Of a DNA stretch of 64,000 nucleotides, positions 29,400 to 37,097 are shown piece by piece. Numbering within the stretch: the first letter of the stretch is position 1; the number at the start of each line of letters is the position of its first letter. Origin of the DNA: Niastella sp. (GTDB lineage Bacteria > Bacteroidota > Bacteroidia > Chitinophagales > Chitinophagaceae). A model generated the notes under the pieces. That model ran no database searches. It was not told the DNA's origin and was given only the letters and a program-made list of their open reading frames with translations. A program made the translations under genes and the position numbers. The stretch covers positions 201,595 through 265,594 of the forward strand of contig JADJVM010000010.1 in NCBI GenBank assembly GCA_016710595.1, written 5' to 3'.

Positions 29400-29407
29400 T
29401 ATTTTTG
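29400..29407 (+). promoter_or_regulatory. candidate -7 element for metG
   Basis: TATTTTTG fits the Bacteroidota -7 consensus TAnnTTTG. A TTTCG about 19 bases upstream (29376-29380) is a poor match to the -33 TTTG. It would give a leader of roughly 120 bases containing the small ORF and hairpin described below. Weak on its own in AT-rich DNA. Confidence 0.35.
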
Positions 29408-29450
29408 CGCAAGTTTGCAATCTATAAGTTGTAAATAAATACTGTTTTAC

Positions 29451-29525
29451 ATGTTGAATAATGTGCTGAAGTACAAGAGTGCGACGCCCATGCGGCCGAT
29501 ACCTGTACCAAGGCCGGGTACATAA
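29451..29525 (+). promoter_or_regulatory. 24-codon upstream ORF with hairpin in the metG leader
   Basis: An ATG at 29451 opens a 24-codon frame ending in TAA at 29523-29525, 7 bases before the metG ATG. The second half is proline-rich (PMRPIPVPRPG) and visibly richer in G and C than the surrounding intergenic DNA. A perfect 6-base-pair hairpin (TGTACC/GGTACA, 7-base loop, 29504-29522) covers its last codons. It could be a leader peptide or a structured leader controlling metG translation. No known riboswitch was recognised. Not a confirmed gene. Confidence 0.45.
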
Positions 29526-29532
29526 AAATAAA

Positions 29533-31656
29533 ATGAACAATCCAAAAAGATACCTCATCACATCGGCCTTGCCCTATGCCAATGGCCCAAAGCATATTGG
29601 CCACCTGGCCGGTGCTTACCTGCCAGCAGATATTTATGTGCGTTATTTACGTGCACAAAAAAGAGATGTGGTATATGTATGTGGCAGCGATGAACATGGT
29701 GCAGCAATCACCATACAGGCAATGAAGGAAAACACAACGCCTAAAGAAATTGTAGATAAATACCATGCGATGCTGAAAAGCAATATGGCCGACCTGGGTA
29801 TTTCATTTGATATTTATCATCGTACAACTGCGCCGATACATACCGAAACGGCACAGGAATTTTTTACTGCACTGAATGATAAAGGCGAGCTGGAACAAAA
29901 AGAAACTGAACAATATTTTGATGAAGAGGCACAAACTTTTTTGGCCGATCGCTATATTGTAGGCACATGCCCTGTATGTGGAAATGAAAATGCATACGGC
30001 GATCAATGCGAAAAATGCGGCACTTCATTAAGCCCCGAACAATTAATAAATCCACACAGTACACTTAGTGGCAAACCGCCGGTGAAAAAAAAGACCACCC
30101 ATTGGTTCCTTCCTTTAAATAAGCATGAAGAATTTTTGAGAAAATGGATTTTACAGGAGCATAAACAAGACTGGAAACCCAATGTGGTAGGGCAATGCAA
30201 AGGATGGATAGAGGCAGGTTTACAACCCCGTGCTGTAACCCGGGATTTAAATTGGGGCGTACCGGTACCCATAAGAGGGGCTGAGGGCAAAGTATTATAT
30301 GTATGGTTTGATGCACCCATAGGTTATATCAGCGCCACCCGGCAATGGGCATTAGATCATAAAAAAGACTGGAAACCTTATTGGTATGATAATGATACCA
30401 AACTGGTACATTTTATTGGGAAAGATAATATTGTTTTTCATTGCATCATTTTTCCGGTAATGTTGCAACTGCATGGAAATATTTTACCAGACAATGTGCC
30501 TTCTAATGAATTTATGAACCTGGAAGGAGATAAGATGAGTACCAGCCGGGGATGGAGTATTGAGATGAATGAGTATATAGAAGATTTTGTGAAACCCGAA
30601 AATGGCGGTGGCCAAATGGTAGATGCCCTACGGTATTATTTAACGAGTATTGCCCCCGAAAATAAAGACAGCGAATTTATCTGGAAGGGTTTCCAGGATG
30701 CAGTGAATAGTGAACTGGTAGCCATCTTTGGAAATTTTATAAACCGCAGTTTTGTTTTGATGCATAAATTATGCAAAGGTAAAGTGCCTGCATTTTATAA
30801 TGAGATCATTGATGATAAGGACAAAGAAATGGTAAAACGTATTGCTGATGCAAAGCTAAAAATAGAAGATTGCATAGAGCATTATCGTTTTAGAGAAGCA
30901 TTGTTTGAGGTAATAGACCTGGCAAGGGCCGGCAATAAATACATGCAGGAAAAAGAACCCTGGATAGTAGCCCGGCAAGCAACAAAAGAAGGGATTCCCA
31001 CGCCTGAAGCGCAAGCCCAAATAGATAATTGTATGCATATTTGCCTGCAATTATGCGCCAACCTGGCAATTTTCATAAATCCATTTTTACCCAATACAGC
31101 AAAAAAAATGTGCTATATGATGAAGGTGGTAGAAAAAATGCTGGACTGGGAAAATGCAGGTACCATGAAGCTCCTGAGTATTGGGTATAGTTTAAGAGAA
31201 CCCCAGTTGTTATTTCGCAAAATTGAAGACACTGAAGTAAGTGCACAAATTGAAAAACTAAAACAAAAAACGACTCAAATTAAATCCATGACAGAAAATA
31301 TTGAATCACTTGAAAAATCGCCACTAAAACCTGAAATCATTTTTGATGATTTTGCAAAAATAGATTTGAAAGTGGGAACCATTACTGCCGCAGAAAAAGT
31401 GGAGAAAGCAGATAAGTTATTAAAGCTGGAAGTAGATATGGGTTTCGAAAAACGCACTATCGTTAGTGGTATTGCTATGCACTTTGCACCGGCTGATATT
31501 ATTGGCAAGCAGGTTACCGTTGTGGCAAATTTAGCGCCTCGTAAAATGAGGGGCATCGAAAGTAATGGTATGATTTTGATGGCAGAGGATGCCAACGGAA
31601 AACTGATATTTATAAATCCTGATGAAGCTGTCAGCAATGGAAGTGTTGTGAGCTAA
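29533..31656 (+). CDS. metG: methionine--tRNA ligase with C-terminal tRNA-binding domain
   Basis: A class I aminoacyl-tRNA synthetase of 707 residues that charges tRNA-Met. The ATP-binding KHIGHL motif is at residues ~17-22, the zinc-binding CPVCGNENAYGDQCEKCG around 143-160, and KMSTS near 334. A C-terminal EMAPII/Trbp111-like domain (~605-707; IDLKVGTI and SNGMILMA) aids dimerisation and tRNA binding. The frame is open from 29479, but the ATG at 29533 begins the conserved NPKRYLITSALPYANG and is the true start. The stop overlaps the convergent sulfatase-like gene by 4 bases. Confidence 0.96.
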   Translation: MNNPKRYLITSALPYANGPKHIGHLAGAYLPADIYVRYLRAQKRDVVYVCGSDEHGAAITIQAMKENTTPKEIVDKYHAMLKSNMADLGISFDIYHRTTAPIHTETAQEFFTALNDKGELEQKETEQYFDEEAQTFLADRYIVGTCPVCGNENAYGDQCEKCGTSLSPEQLINPHSTLSGKPPVKKKTTHWFLPLNKHEEFLRKWILQEHKQDWKPNVVGQCKGWIEAGLQPRAVTRDLNWGVPVPIRGAEGKVLYVWFDAPIGYISATRQWALDHKKDWKPYWYDNDTKLVHFIGKDNIVFHCIIFPVMLQLHGNILPDNVPSNEFMNLEGDKMSTSRGWSIEMNEYIEDFVKPENGGGQMVDALRYYLTSIAPENKDSEFIWKGFQDAVNSELVAIFGNFINRSFVLMHKLCKGKVPAFYNEIIDDKDKEMVKRIADAKLKIEDCIEHYRFREALFEVIDLARAGNKYMQEKEPWIVARQATKEGIPTPEAQAQIDNCMHICLQLCANLAIFINPFLPNTAKKMCYMMKVVEKMLDWENAGTMKLLSIGYSLREPQLLFRKIEDTEVSAQIEKLKQKTTQIKSMTENIESLEKSPLKPEIIFDDFAKIDLKVGTITAAEKVEKADKLLKLEVDMGFEKRTIVSGIAMHFAPADIIGKQVTVVANLAPRKMRGIESNGMILMAEDANGKLIFINPDEAVSNGSVVS

Positions 31657-33506
31657 GGTTTTCGGTAAAGCAGCGAGGCGCTTTGTAAAAATGCTTTTAT
31701 GTGTAACGTAAGAGTATCTGCTACGGGGGTGCCGAGTAAACTTTTTTGTGGTAAATTTCTTGCATAACAACTTACGGCTTTTCTTTCATCTACACTAAAT
31801 ACAAGGACTTCGTTTTTATTTGTAGCCTGGTATAAATTATTATTCAGTTTGCTAAATACAACCCGGTTTTCATCTAATGCCGTATCGGTAAGGGCAGTGC
31901 CGAAGCTGGTAAATTGCTCATGGGTACCGGTATAATGCAACACAGTATTCATAATATCAAGCTGGCTAACGATAGTATTTATTTTTTTTGCCTGTGGCTG
32001 TTGTGGATCAAAAATTAAAATGGGAATATGCAGGCTGGACAGGCTATTGTCTCCATCAAGCGCAGGAGCAGGAGCACCCCAATGATCAGAACAAAAAATA
32101 AATACTGAAGTCTTATACCAATCCTGTTTTTGGGCTTCATTAAAAAATTGATGAAGGCAATAGTCGTAATAGGTCATTGCCTTCATAGCATCGGATATAT
32201 TGGGTGTTTTAATTTTATTTTTAAATGCAATGGGTATATCAAAAGGAAAATGTGTGCTGATGTTATATAGAATGGATAAGAAGGGTTGCCTCCGGGCAGC
32301 TAGTTTGCGTTGCATGAACGAAAACATATCTTCATCCTGCAAGCCCATCGTATGTTTTTTTAATCGCTTATAACCGGGTACATCCTGCATACAATAATAA
32401 TGCGGTATGCCAATCCAGTTACAACATTTTGCAAAACCAAAATCATCGTAATTATCGCCAATAAAAAATAAACTTTGATAACCTTTATGGGTTAAAGTAG
32501 TTCCCAGCTCTGTTTTTTTAATATGGGTAAATGCAGAATGGTAAAGGGGAATATCGGTAAGGGTTGGTATGCCAGTAAGGATGCTGGTAATACCCTGGTT
32601 AGAATGATATCCAAAACTATATGCCTGCGTGAACAGGGTAGATATTTTTACCAATGAATCAAAAAAAGGAAGACTGGGTTTAAAGATACTGCCACTATCA
32701 AAGTAATCGTACGGCACACTTTCCATGATAAACAAAACAACATTTTTCTTTTCTAATGAGGTGGTTTGGTTTTTTTTAATAGTAGAAGAGAGACTGTCTT
32801 GTAAAGAAAATGGAAGATAATTTATTGGAGGGAGCGCTACTTCTTTATTTCTGAATACAGAGTAAACAAAACAGTGAAATGAGTTTTGGGTAAGCGGTAA
32901 TTGGTTTGATGAAATACTGGTGAGCGGACGGTTGGGCAACATATTGTTAGAATGCCCCATAAAAAGGCTTACTGCCAGAATGCTGCAAATAAGAAAAGCG
33001 GTAAAAAACAAGGTGCCGGATTTCTTTTTTTGAATGATTTGCAGCAGCGACCGCCAGCACCAATGAGCCATGATAGTGAACGCCAGCAGTATAATTACAA
33101 TAAGTGACCACACTTTAAACGAACTATTTTTTAAAGGGTTTCGCAATACATAAAACAAATCTGCATCTGCACGTTGGCGATGAAAAGGGAAATAGAAAAT
33201 ATCTGTCATATTTAGCAAAAGCATAAACGACAGCATAAAACTGGTAATTACAGCGAGCGTTTTGAATAAAACAGAAAAACGGTTGGGTAAAAATAAAACA
33301 ATAAGAAAGGGGAGCAATAAAACAGATATTGTAATGGCATCGTAATAAAGTGACCAACCCATTACCGGTAAAAGAGCCGATAAGGAAGTGATGCCAAAAG
33401 AACTATGATCGGTAGAATTATAAAAATAGAAGATACATTTTACTAAGCACAGTAAAATAAGTAGCTTTAATAAAAATGATAAAGCTGGTTTTTCATTTCG
33501 AATCAT
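31653..33506 (-). CDS. membrane sulfatase-superfamily phosphotransferase (LTA synthase / OpgB-like)
   Basis: An inner-membrane protein of 617 residues. Five hydrophobic helices occupy residues ~5-190, and a periplasmic alkaline-phosphatase-superfamily domain follows. Metal-site motifs are VLFIMES, the nucleophile region YHSNQGITSIL and SDHWG. This architecture is shared by lipoteichoic acid synthases, phosphoethanolamine transferases and OpgB phosphoglycerol transferase. A TTG at 33524 would add six residues, but the ATG at 33506 is the better start. It leaves 31 bases to the divergent GDPD-like gene. Confidence 0.82.
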   Translation of the reverse strand: MIRNEKPALSFLLKLLILLCLVKCIFYFYNSTDHSSFGITSLSALLPVMGWSLYYDAITISVLLLPFLIVLFLPNRFSVLFKTLAVITSFMLSFMLLLNMTDIFYFPFHRQRADADLFYVLRNPLKNSSFKVWSLIVIILLAFTIMAHWCWRSLLQIIQKKKSGTLFFTAFLICSILAVSLFMGHSNNMLPNRPLTSISSNQLPLTQNSFHCFVYSVFRNKEVALPPINYLPFSLQDSLSSTIKKNQTTSLEKKNVVLFIMESVPYDYFDSGSIFKPSLPFFDSLVKISTLFTQAYSFGYHSNQGITSILTGIPTLTDIPLYHSAFTHIKKTELGTTLTHKGYQSLFFIGDNYDDFGFAKCCNWIGIPHYYCMQDVPGYKRLKKHTMGLQDEDMFSFMQRKLAARRQPFLSILYNISTHFPFDIPIAFKNKIKTPNISDAMKAMTYYDYCLHQFFNEAQKQDWYKTSVFIFCSDHWGAPAPALDGDNSLSSLHIPILIFDPQQPQAKKINTIVSQLDIMNTVLHYTGTHEQFTSFGTALTDTALDENRVVFSKLNNNLYQATNKNEVLVFSVDERKAVSCYARNLPQKSLLGTPVADTLTLHIKAFLQSASLLYRKP

Positions 33507-33537
33507 TTTTTTAAGCCCAATCAAAATTTATCCTTTA

Positions 33538-34347
33538 ATGAAAAAAGAGGGTTTATTAACAAACAAATATACACTGTCTGCACTCATTTTATTGGCTATT
33601 GTTGTAGGCGATGTAATTATTCATAGAGGTCTCAGCCGGGTAATGCTGCCGGCAAGCTTTACCAATCAACGAAATCCTGTTACGGATTATATGCGTTGCC
33701 AGCAAACAGTTGATTATGGAACGCATTGGGCAAAGGCGATCAATAACCCTGCAATCGTAAATAATTTAGATTCATCCATTAATGGAATTGAGATGGACGT
33801 TTACTTTGATACGAATCAAAAAATATTTTTTGCGTATCATGATAGCAGCCATTTATCAAACACCAGGGTGGAGGATATACTTAAATTGTTTCAACAAAAA
33901 AACAGGCACTATAACTTTTGGTTCGATTTTAAAAACCTGGACTCATTAAATGTAGCGCCGGCTTTACAAGCTTTGATCTTGCTTAAAGATAAATATCACC
34001 TGGAGCAAAGAATGATCATTGAATCAGCACAAATAAACTGCCTGCAACATTTTTGTGATGCCGGTTTTTTTACCAGCTATTATGTTCCGTTTTTTAATCC
34101 TTATACCGAAGATGAACCAGCGATTATTGATTATATTGATTCTATAACCCATCAAATAAAAAAGTACAAGGTATCAGCTCTATCGGGTTATTATTTTCAA
34201 ATGCCGCTTTTTGAGAAATTTTTTCCCGGTATGCCATTACTCACCTGGGCAAACAATAGTAATTACAGCATCATTGGCCTCGCCTTCAAATACCAGATGA
34301 AAAAAGATACACAAATTAAAATTGTTTTATATCCTCCTGTAAATTAG
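33538..34347 (+). CDS. GDPD/PLC-like phosphodiesterase family protein, membrane-anchored
   Basis: A 269-residue protein with one N-terminal membrane helix (residues ~10-30). GIEMDVYFD followed by FFAYHDSS resembles the paired E-x-D and H-D metal site of glycerophosphodiester phosphodiesterases, and FWFDFKNL plus the C-terminal TWANNSNY fit that barrel. The similarity is partial, so a FAM151/PLC-like relative is equally possible. It is divergent from the phosphotransferase gene, which makes lipid- or phosphoglycerol-related substrates plausible. Confidence 0.6.
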   Translation: MKKEGLLTNKYTLSALILLAIVVGDVIIHRGLSRVMLPASFTNQRNPVTDYMRCQQTVDYGTHWAKAINNPAIVNNLDSSINGIEMDVYFDTNQKIFFAYHDSSHLSNTRVEDILKLFQQKNRHYNFWFDFKNLDSLNVAPALQALILLKDKYHLEQRMIIESAQINCLQHFCDAGFFTSYYVPFFNPYTEDEPAIIDYIDSITHQIKKYKVSALSGYYFQMPLFEKFFPGMPLLTWANNSNYSIIGLAFKYQMKKDTQIKIVLYPPVN

Positions 34348-34438
34348 GTTCTTAACTTACTTTTTGGGTCATTTCCGGTTTTTCAAAGAGTTTGGTAAAG
34401 CTTTTGCATAGATATACCTGAACCAATAAAATAAAAAG

Positions 34439-35488
34439 ATGATAAAAAGATTAATAGGGAGCTTCATTGTTTTAATAATGGCAACTAACCTAATGGCCCA
34501 GCAAATAGATTATTCTTACATTCCATATAGAGATGGCGATAAATGGGGATTCTCAAGCCCGGATAAAGAAATCATGATAAAGCCCGCTTATGCCGATGTA
34601 CATTGGTTTTCTTATGGATTGGCAGCCGTAAAAATTGGCAATAAATGGGGGTATATCAATACATCAGGTAAAATGGTAATACCTGCCCGCTACACCGTTG
34701 CCAAAAATTTCACCAAAGGTTATATGCCCAAGGCCAACAACCCAAGGGGCGATACGCTCATTTTTGCCGGTGTTTCTGTAAGGGCCGATAAATATGAAAT
34801 CTGCATCAACGCTAAAGGCGTTACCATGCCACAATGCCCGGCTATTTCTGATAATGCAGGCCCCAATGGTGATCAGCCAATGAGGACCATAAAAATAAAA
34901 AAGACATATTCCTTAGATAACAGCAGTGGCCTGTTTGATAAAATTGTGGATGATTACACAATAGCAGATAGTAACGAAACCTATTATATAGCAGCAAAAG
35001 GGGGGAAGTATGGCGTATATAATTCAAAATTTGCTACCATCGTTCCATTTGAATATGATGATATTTCAATAGATGATAGTACGGGTGAAACATATTTGAG
35101 GGTTACAAAAAATGATTTAATTGGCGTACTCAGTAAAAACGGGAAAGTATTAATACAACCCGAAAATACAACCTTGCATATTGTACGAACCAGTGATGGT
35201 AAAGATTATGTAGTTACACAACGTGGATTAAAACATTATGTAAAAGATATTAATAACCAGGATATCATTTCAGATGGTTTTTTAAATATTGTGTATGATG
35301 GGCATGGGTTTATTTATACTAATGATCAAAATATGGAAGGGTATTATTTCTTAAATAATGGCAACCGTATTTTACCCCGTTATAAAAGCATTGAATACCT
35401 GCCCAATGATAAATTTTTAAAAGTTATTACGGCATCCGGTAAACCCGGTTATGTAAGTTTTGATGGCACAGAATATTTTAAAGATTAG
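34439..35488 (+). CDS. WG-repeat protein, exported
   Basis: A 349-residue protein with a signal peptide (ends LMAQ). Several WG/KWG-type repeats are visible: GDKWGFSSPDKEIMIKP, NKWGYINTSGKMVIPARY and GGKYGVYNSKFATIVPFEYDD, each about 35-70 residues apart, forming a likely beta-rich solenoid. Function of WG-repeat proteins is largely unknown. A clear terminator follows 15 bases after the stop. Confidence 0.85.
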   Translation: MIKRLIGSFIVLIMATNLMAQQIDYSYIPYRDGDKWGFSSPDKEIMIKPAYADVHWFSYGLAAVKIGNKWGYINTSGKMVIPARYTVAKNFTKGYMPKANNPRGDTLIFAGVSVRADKYEICINAKGVTMPQCPAISDNAGPNGDQPMRTIKIKKTYSLDNSSGLFDKIVDDYTIADSNETYYIAAKGGKYGVYNSKFATIVPFEYDDISIDDSTGETYLRVTKNDLIGVLSKNGKVLIQPENTTLHIVRTSDGKDYVVTQRGLKHYVKDINNQDIISDGFLNIVYDGHGFIYTNDQNMEGYYFLNNGNRILPRYKSIEYLPNDKFLKVITASGKPGYVSFDGTEYFKD

Positions 35489-35503
35489 CTTTCGTCGCTC
35501 CTT

Positions 35504-35529
35504 AAAGCCCGGTTTTACCGGGCTTTTTT
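35504..35529 (+). terminator. rho-independent terminator after the WG-repeat gene
   Basis: AAAGCCCGG and CCGGGCTTT form a 9-base-pair stem around a TTTTA loop, followed by a T-run to 35529. Confidence 0.9.
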
Positions 35530-35597
35530 AAAAGTTACAACTATGCTGATTTTTCATGTATTGAAAATAAATCATTTTTTTTGTTGATAATTTCTGC

Positions 35598-35622
35598 CAG
35601 CGCCTGGTCTCCCGACCAGTGC
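35598..35622. repeat. REP-like palindrome, copy 1
   Basis: Core CTGGTCTCCCGACCAG: six-base arms CTGGTC/GACCAG around TCCC, with CAGCGC before and TGCT after. The same core in inverted orientation lies at 35765-35790, and a related one at 61103-61127. Confidence 0.7.
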
Positions 35623-35764
35623 TTTTCTACCCTCTATAATCTGTAACAATATCAAATTTTTCAGTTTGCAGTATAAAAACAGTACCATTGGGATGGGTAT
35701 ATGAATGCCATGCTTCTAATTTAAGCATTTCGTTTTTCGCTGGCAAATTAAAACAACTCAACAT

Positions 35765-35790
35765 GCTGCTGGTCGGGAGACCAGGCAGCG
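35765..35790. repeat. REP-like palindrome, copy 2 (inverted)
   Basis: Core CTGGTCGGGAGACCAG, the reverse complement of copy 1, with longer GCTG/CAGCG arms. Read on the minus strand it matches the 61103 copy over both arms (CGCTGCCTGG and CCAGCAGC), differing only in the loop. Confidence 0.7.
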
Positions 35791-35805
35791 GCGATACGTT
35801 TTTTA

Positions 35806-36207
35806 TTAAGCACCTTCACTGGCGAAAAAAATATATTGTTCTAAACCATTACCATCACTAAACTCATTGCTATTTAATTCCTTTCGTCCAAACTTGTATT
35901 TATTGGTAAGTGACCCCGCAGCCTTCGAACTTATCCCCGCCATTGTCAACCCACCCGGATAATAATAAGTTTCTTCCAAAATAGAACCACGGGTATGCAC
36001 CACTTGCATATTGTCATAGAACACATTTACCAGACTTTCATTGCTGCAATAAATATCCACATAACCCCTTTTATTTGCAATTAAATTTTGTAGCTCGCAG
36101 TAATGGTCTTTTACTACACTAATGCATCCTACCATGCTAATGCTAAACCCTCCTTCGTAAGTTTTAAACTGTTTCCCGAAAAAGGGATAGCTTCCCGGGA
36201 CAGGCAT
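35806..36207 (-). pseudogene. C-terminal remnant of an RHS/YD-repeat protein
   Basis: A 133-codon frame, not a full gene. SNESLVNVFYDNMQVVHTRG, then ILEETYYYPGGLTMAGIS and NKYKFGRKELNSNEFSDG match the segment just before the RHS core in large Bacteroidota RHS proteins. The normal continuation (a YDYGARMYD-like core and a toxin tip) is lost: after GLEQY the frame runs into unrelated residues and stops. Upstream repeats are also missing. It is therefore a relic of a polymorphic-toxin-type gene. Confidence 0.8.
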
Positions 36208-36296
36208 CAGATATCACATTTATAAATGCACGTAGCGTGGACATAAATGCAAATGTTTAATGCTTTACCCATATTAAAACCCGGCATTGTTTCTTA

Positions 36297-36890
36297 TCAT
36301 TTCCAAATTTTAAAATTCAGTTTAAATTTTTTCTTTTCAATAAGTGAAAACCAATCAATAAAAAGCAACGCACAAATAAGTAATAATCCGAGAATCAAAC
36401 TTCCAATTGATTTCCATGATAAAGTTGCGCTTGCTATATCCTCAAGATTTTCGAACGTAAATATGCCTAGATGAACAGCTATAGAATCACTTATAAATTT
36501 ACCAATAAAAAAAGCTGGAATAATTTGAATTGGTTTTATTCGAGCCATTCCACCAGCTAAAAATAGCGGCGTAGTAGGTAATGGTAATAAAGAATAAGTA
36601 AGTATAATCAATTGGCTTCTCCACCCTTTCTCTTTCATTTTATTTCCAAGAAATTGAACTTCTTTATTTTTTTTAGGTTTAAATATTTTATCTGCCAACC
36701 AGGGAATATAGAGCGTTAACGTATATCTTCCCAGGATTGATCCTGCCACCCCAATGATTACTATTAGCCAGGGATTCAAGCCATATATTACCTGTAAAGT
36801 TACCATAATTGTAAAAGCGGGAGGAAAAGGGAAAGGAACGACATCAAATAAAAATGCTCCAAAAAAAACTAATAAATATGGCCACCACAT
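36297..36890 (-). CDS. DedA/VTT-domain-like membrane protein
   Basis: A 197-residue protein with about five hydrophobic segments. FVVPFPFPPAF-type loops, GSILGRYTLTLY and FLAGGMARI resemble the VTT/SNARE-associated domain of DedA flippase-like proteins, including the half-helix with a conserved Gly-x-x-x-Gly/Arg. Likely in the inner membrane; DedA members move undecaprenyl phosphate or phospholipids. Assignment is by motif impression. The 207-base gap before the next gene holds no clear feature. Confidence 0.65.
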   Translation of the reverse strand: MWWPYLLVFFGAFLFDVVPFPFPPAFTIMVTLQVIYGLNPWLIVIIGVAGSILGRYTLTLYIPWLADKIFKPKKNKEVQFLGNKMKEKGWRSQLIILTYSLLPLPTTPLFLAGGMARIKPIQIIPAFFIGKFISDSIAVHLGIFTFENLEDIASATLSWKSIGSLILGLLLICALLFIDWFSLIEKKKFKLNFKIWK

Positions 36891-37097
36891 ATTTTAATGG
36901 ATATTAATTCACAACTTATTTATTTCGATGCTAAGGTGCGACAATAAAACTGCTTATCCCAAATTTGATAGTTTTGCTGGGTTGTCATACTAATAATTCC
37001 AGTTTTACACAAGGAAACAATCACTTTCAATTTATTTTCATTTCTGATTAATTCATACCTTCGTTGTCAAATAGTTGTTTAACTAACTAATTTCAAT

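Larger units (their letters stand above)
35530..35805. other. gene-free stretch holding two REP-like palindromes
   Basis: Between the terminator and the RHS remnant no coding frame is supported. The stretch is AT-rich apart from two GC-rich palindromes in opposite orientation (35598-35622 and 35765-35790), about 145 bases apart. It probably represents debris between a former RHS gene and its neighbour. Confidence 0.6.

Noticed and set aside
36247..36474. 75-codon plus-strand ORF opposite the DedA-like gene
   Set aside because: It is antisense to the membrane protein and shows no motif or ribosome-binding context.
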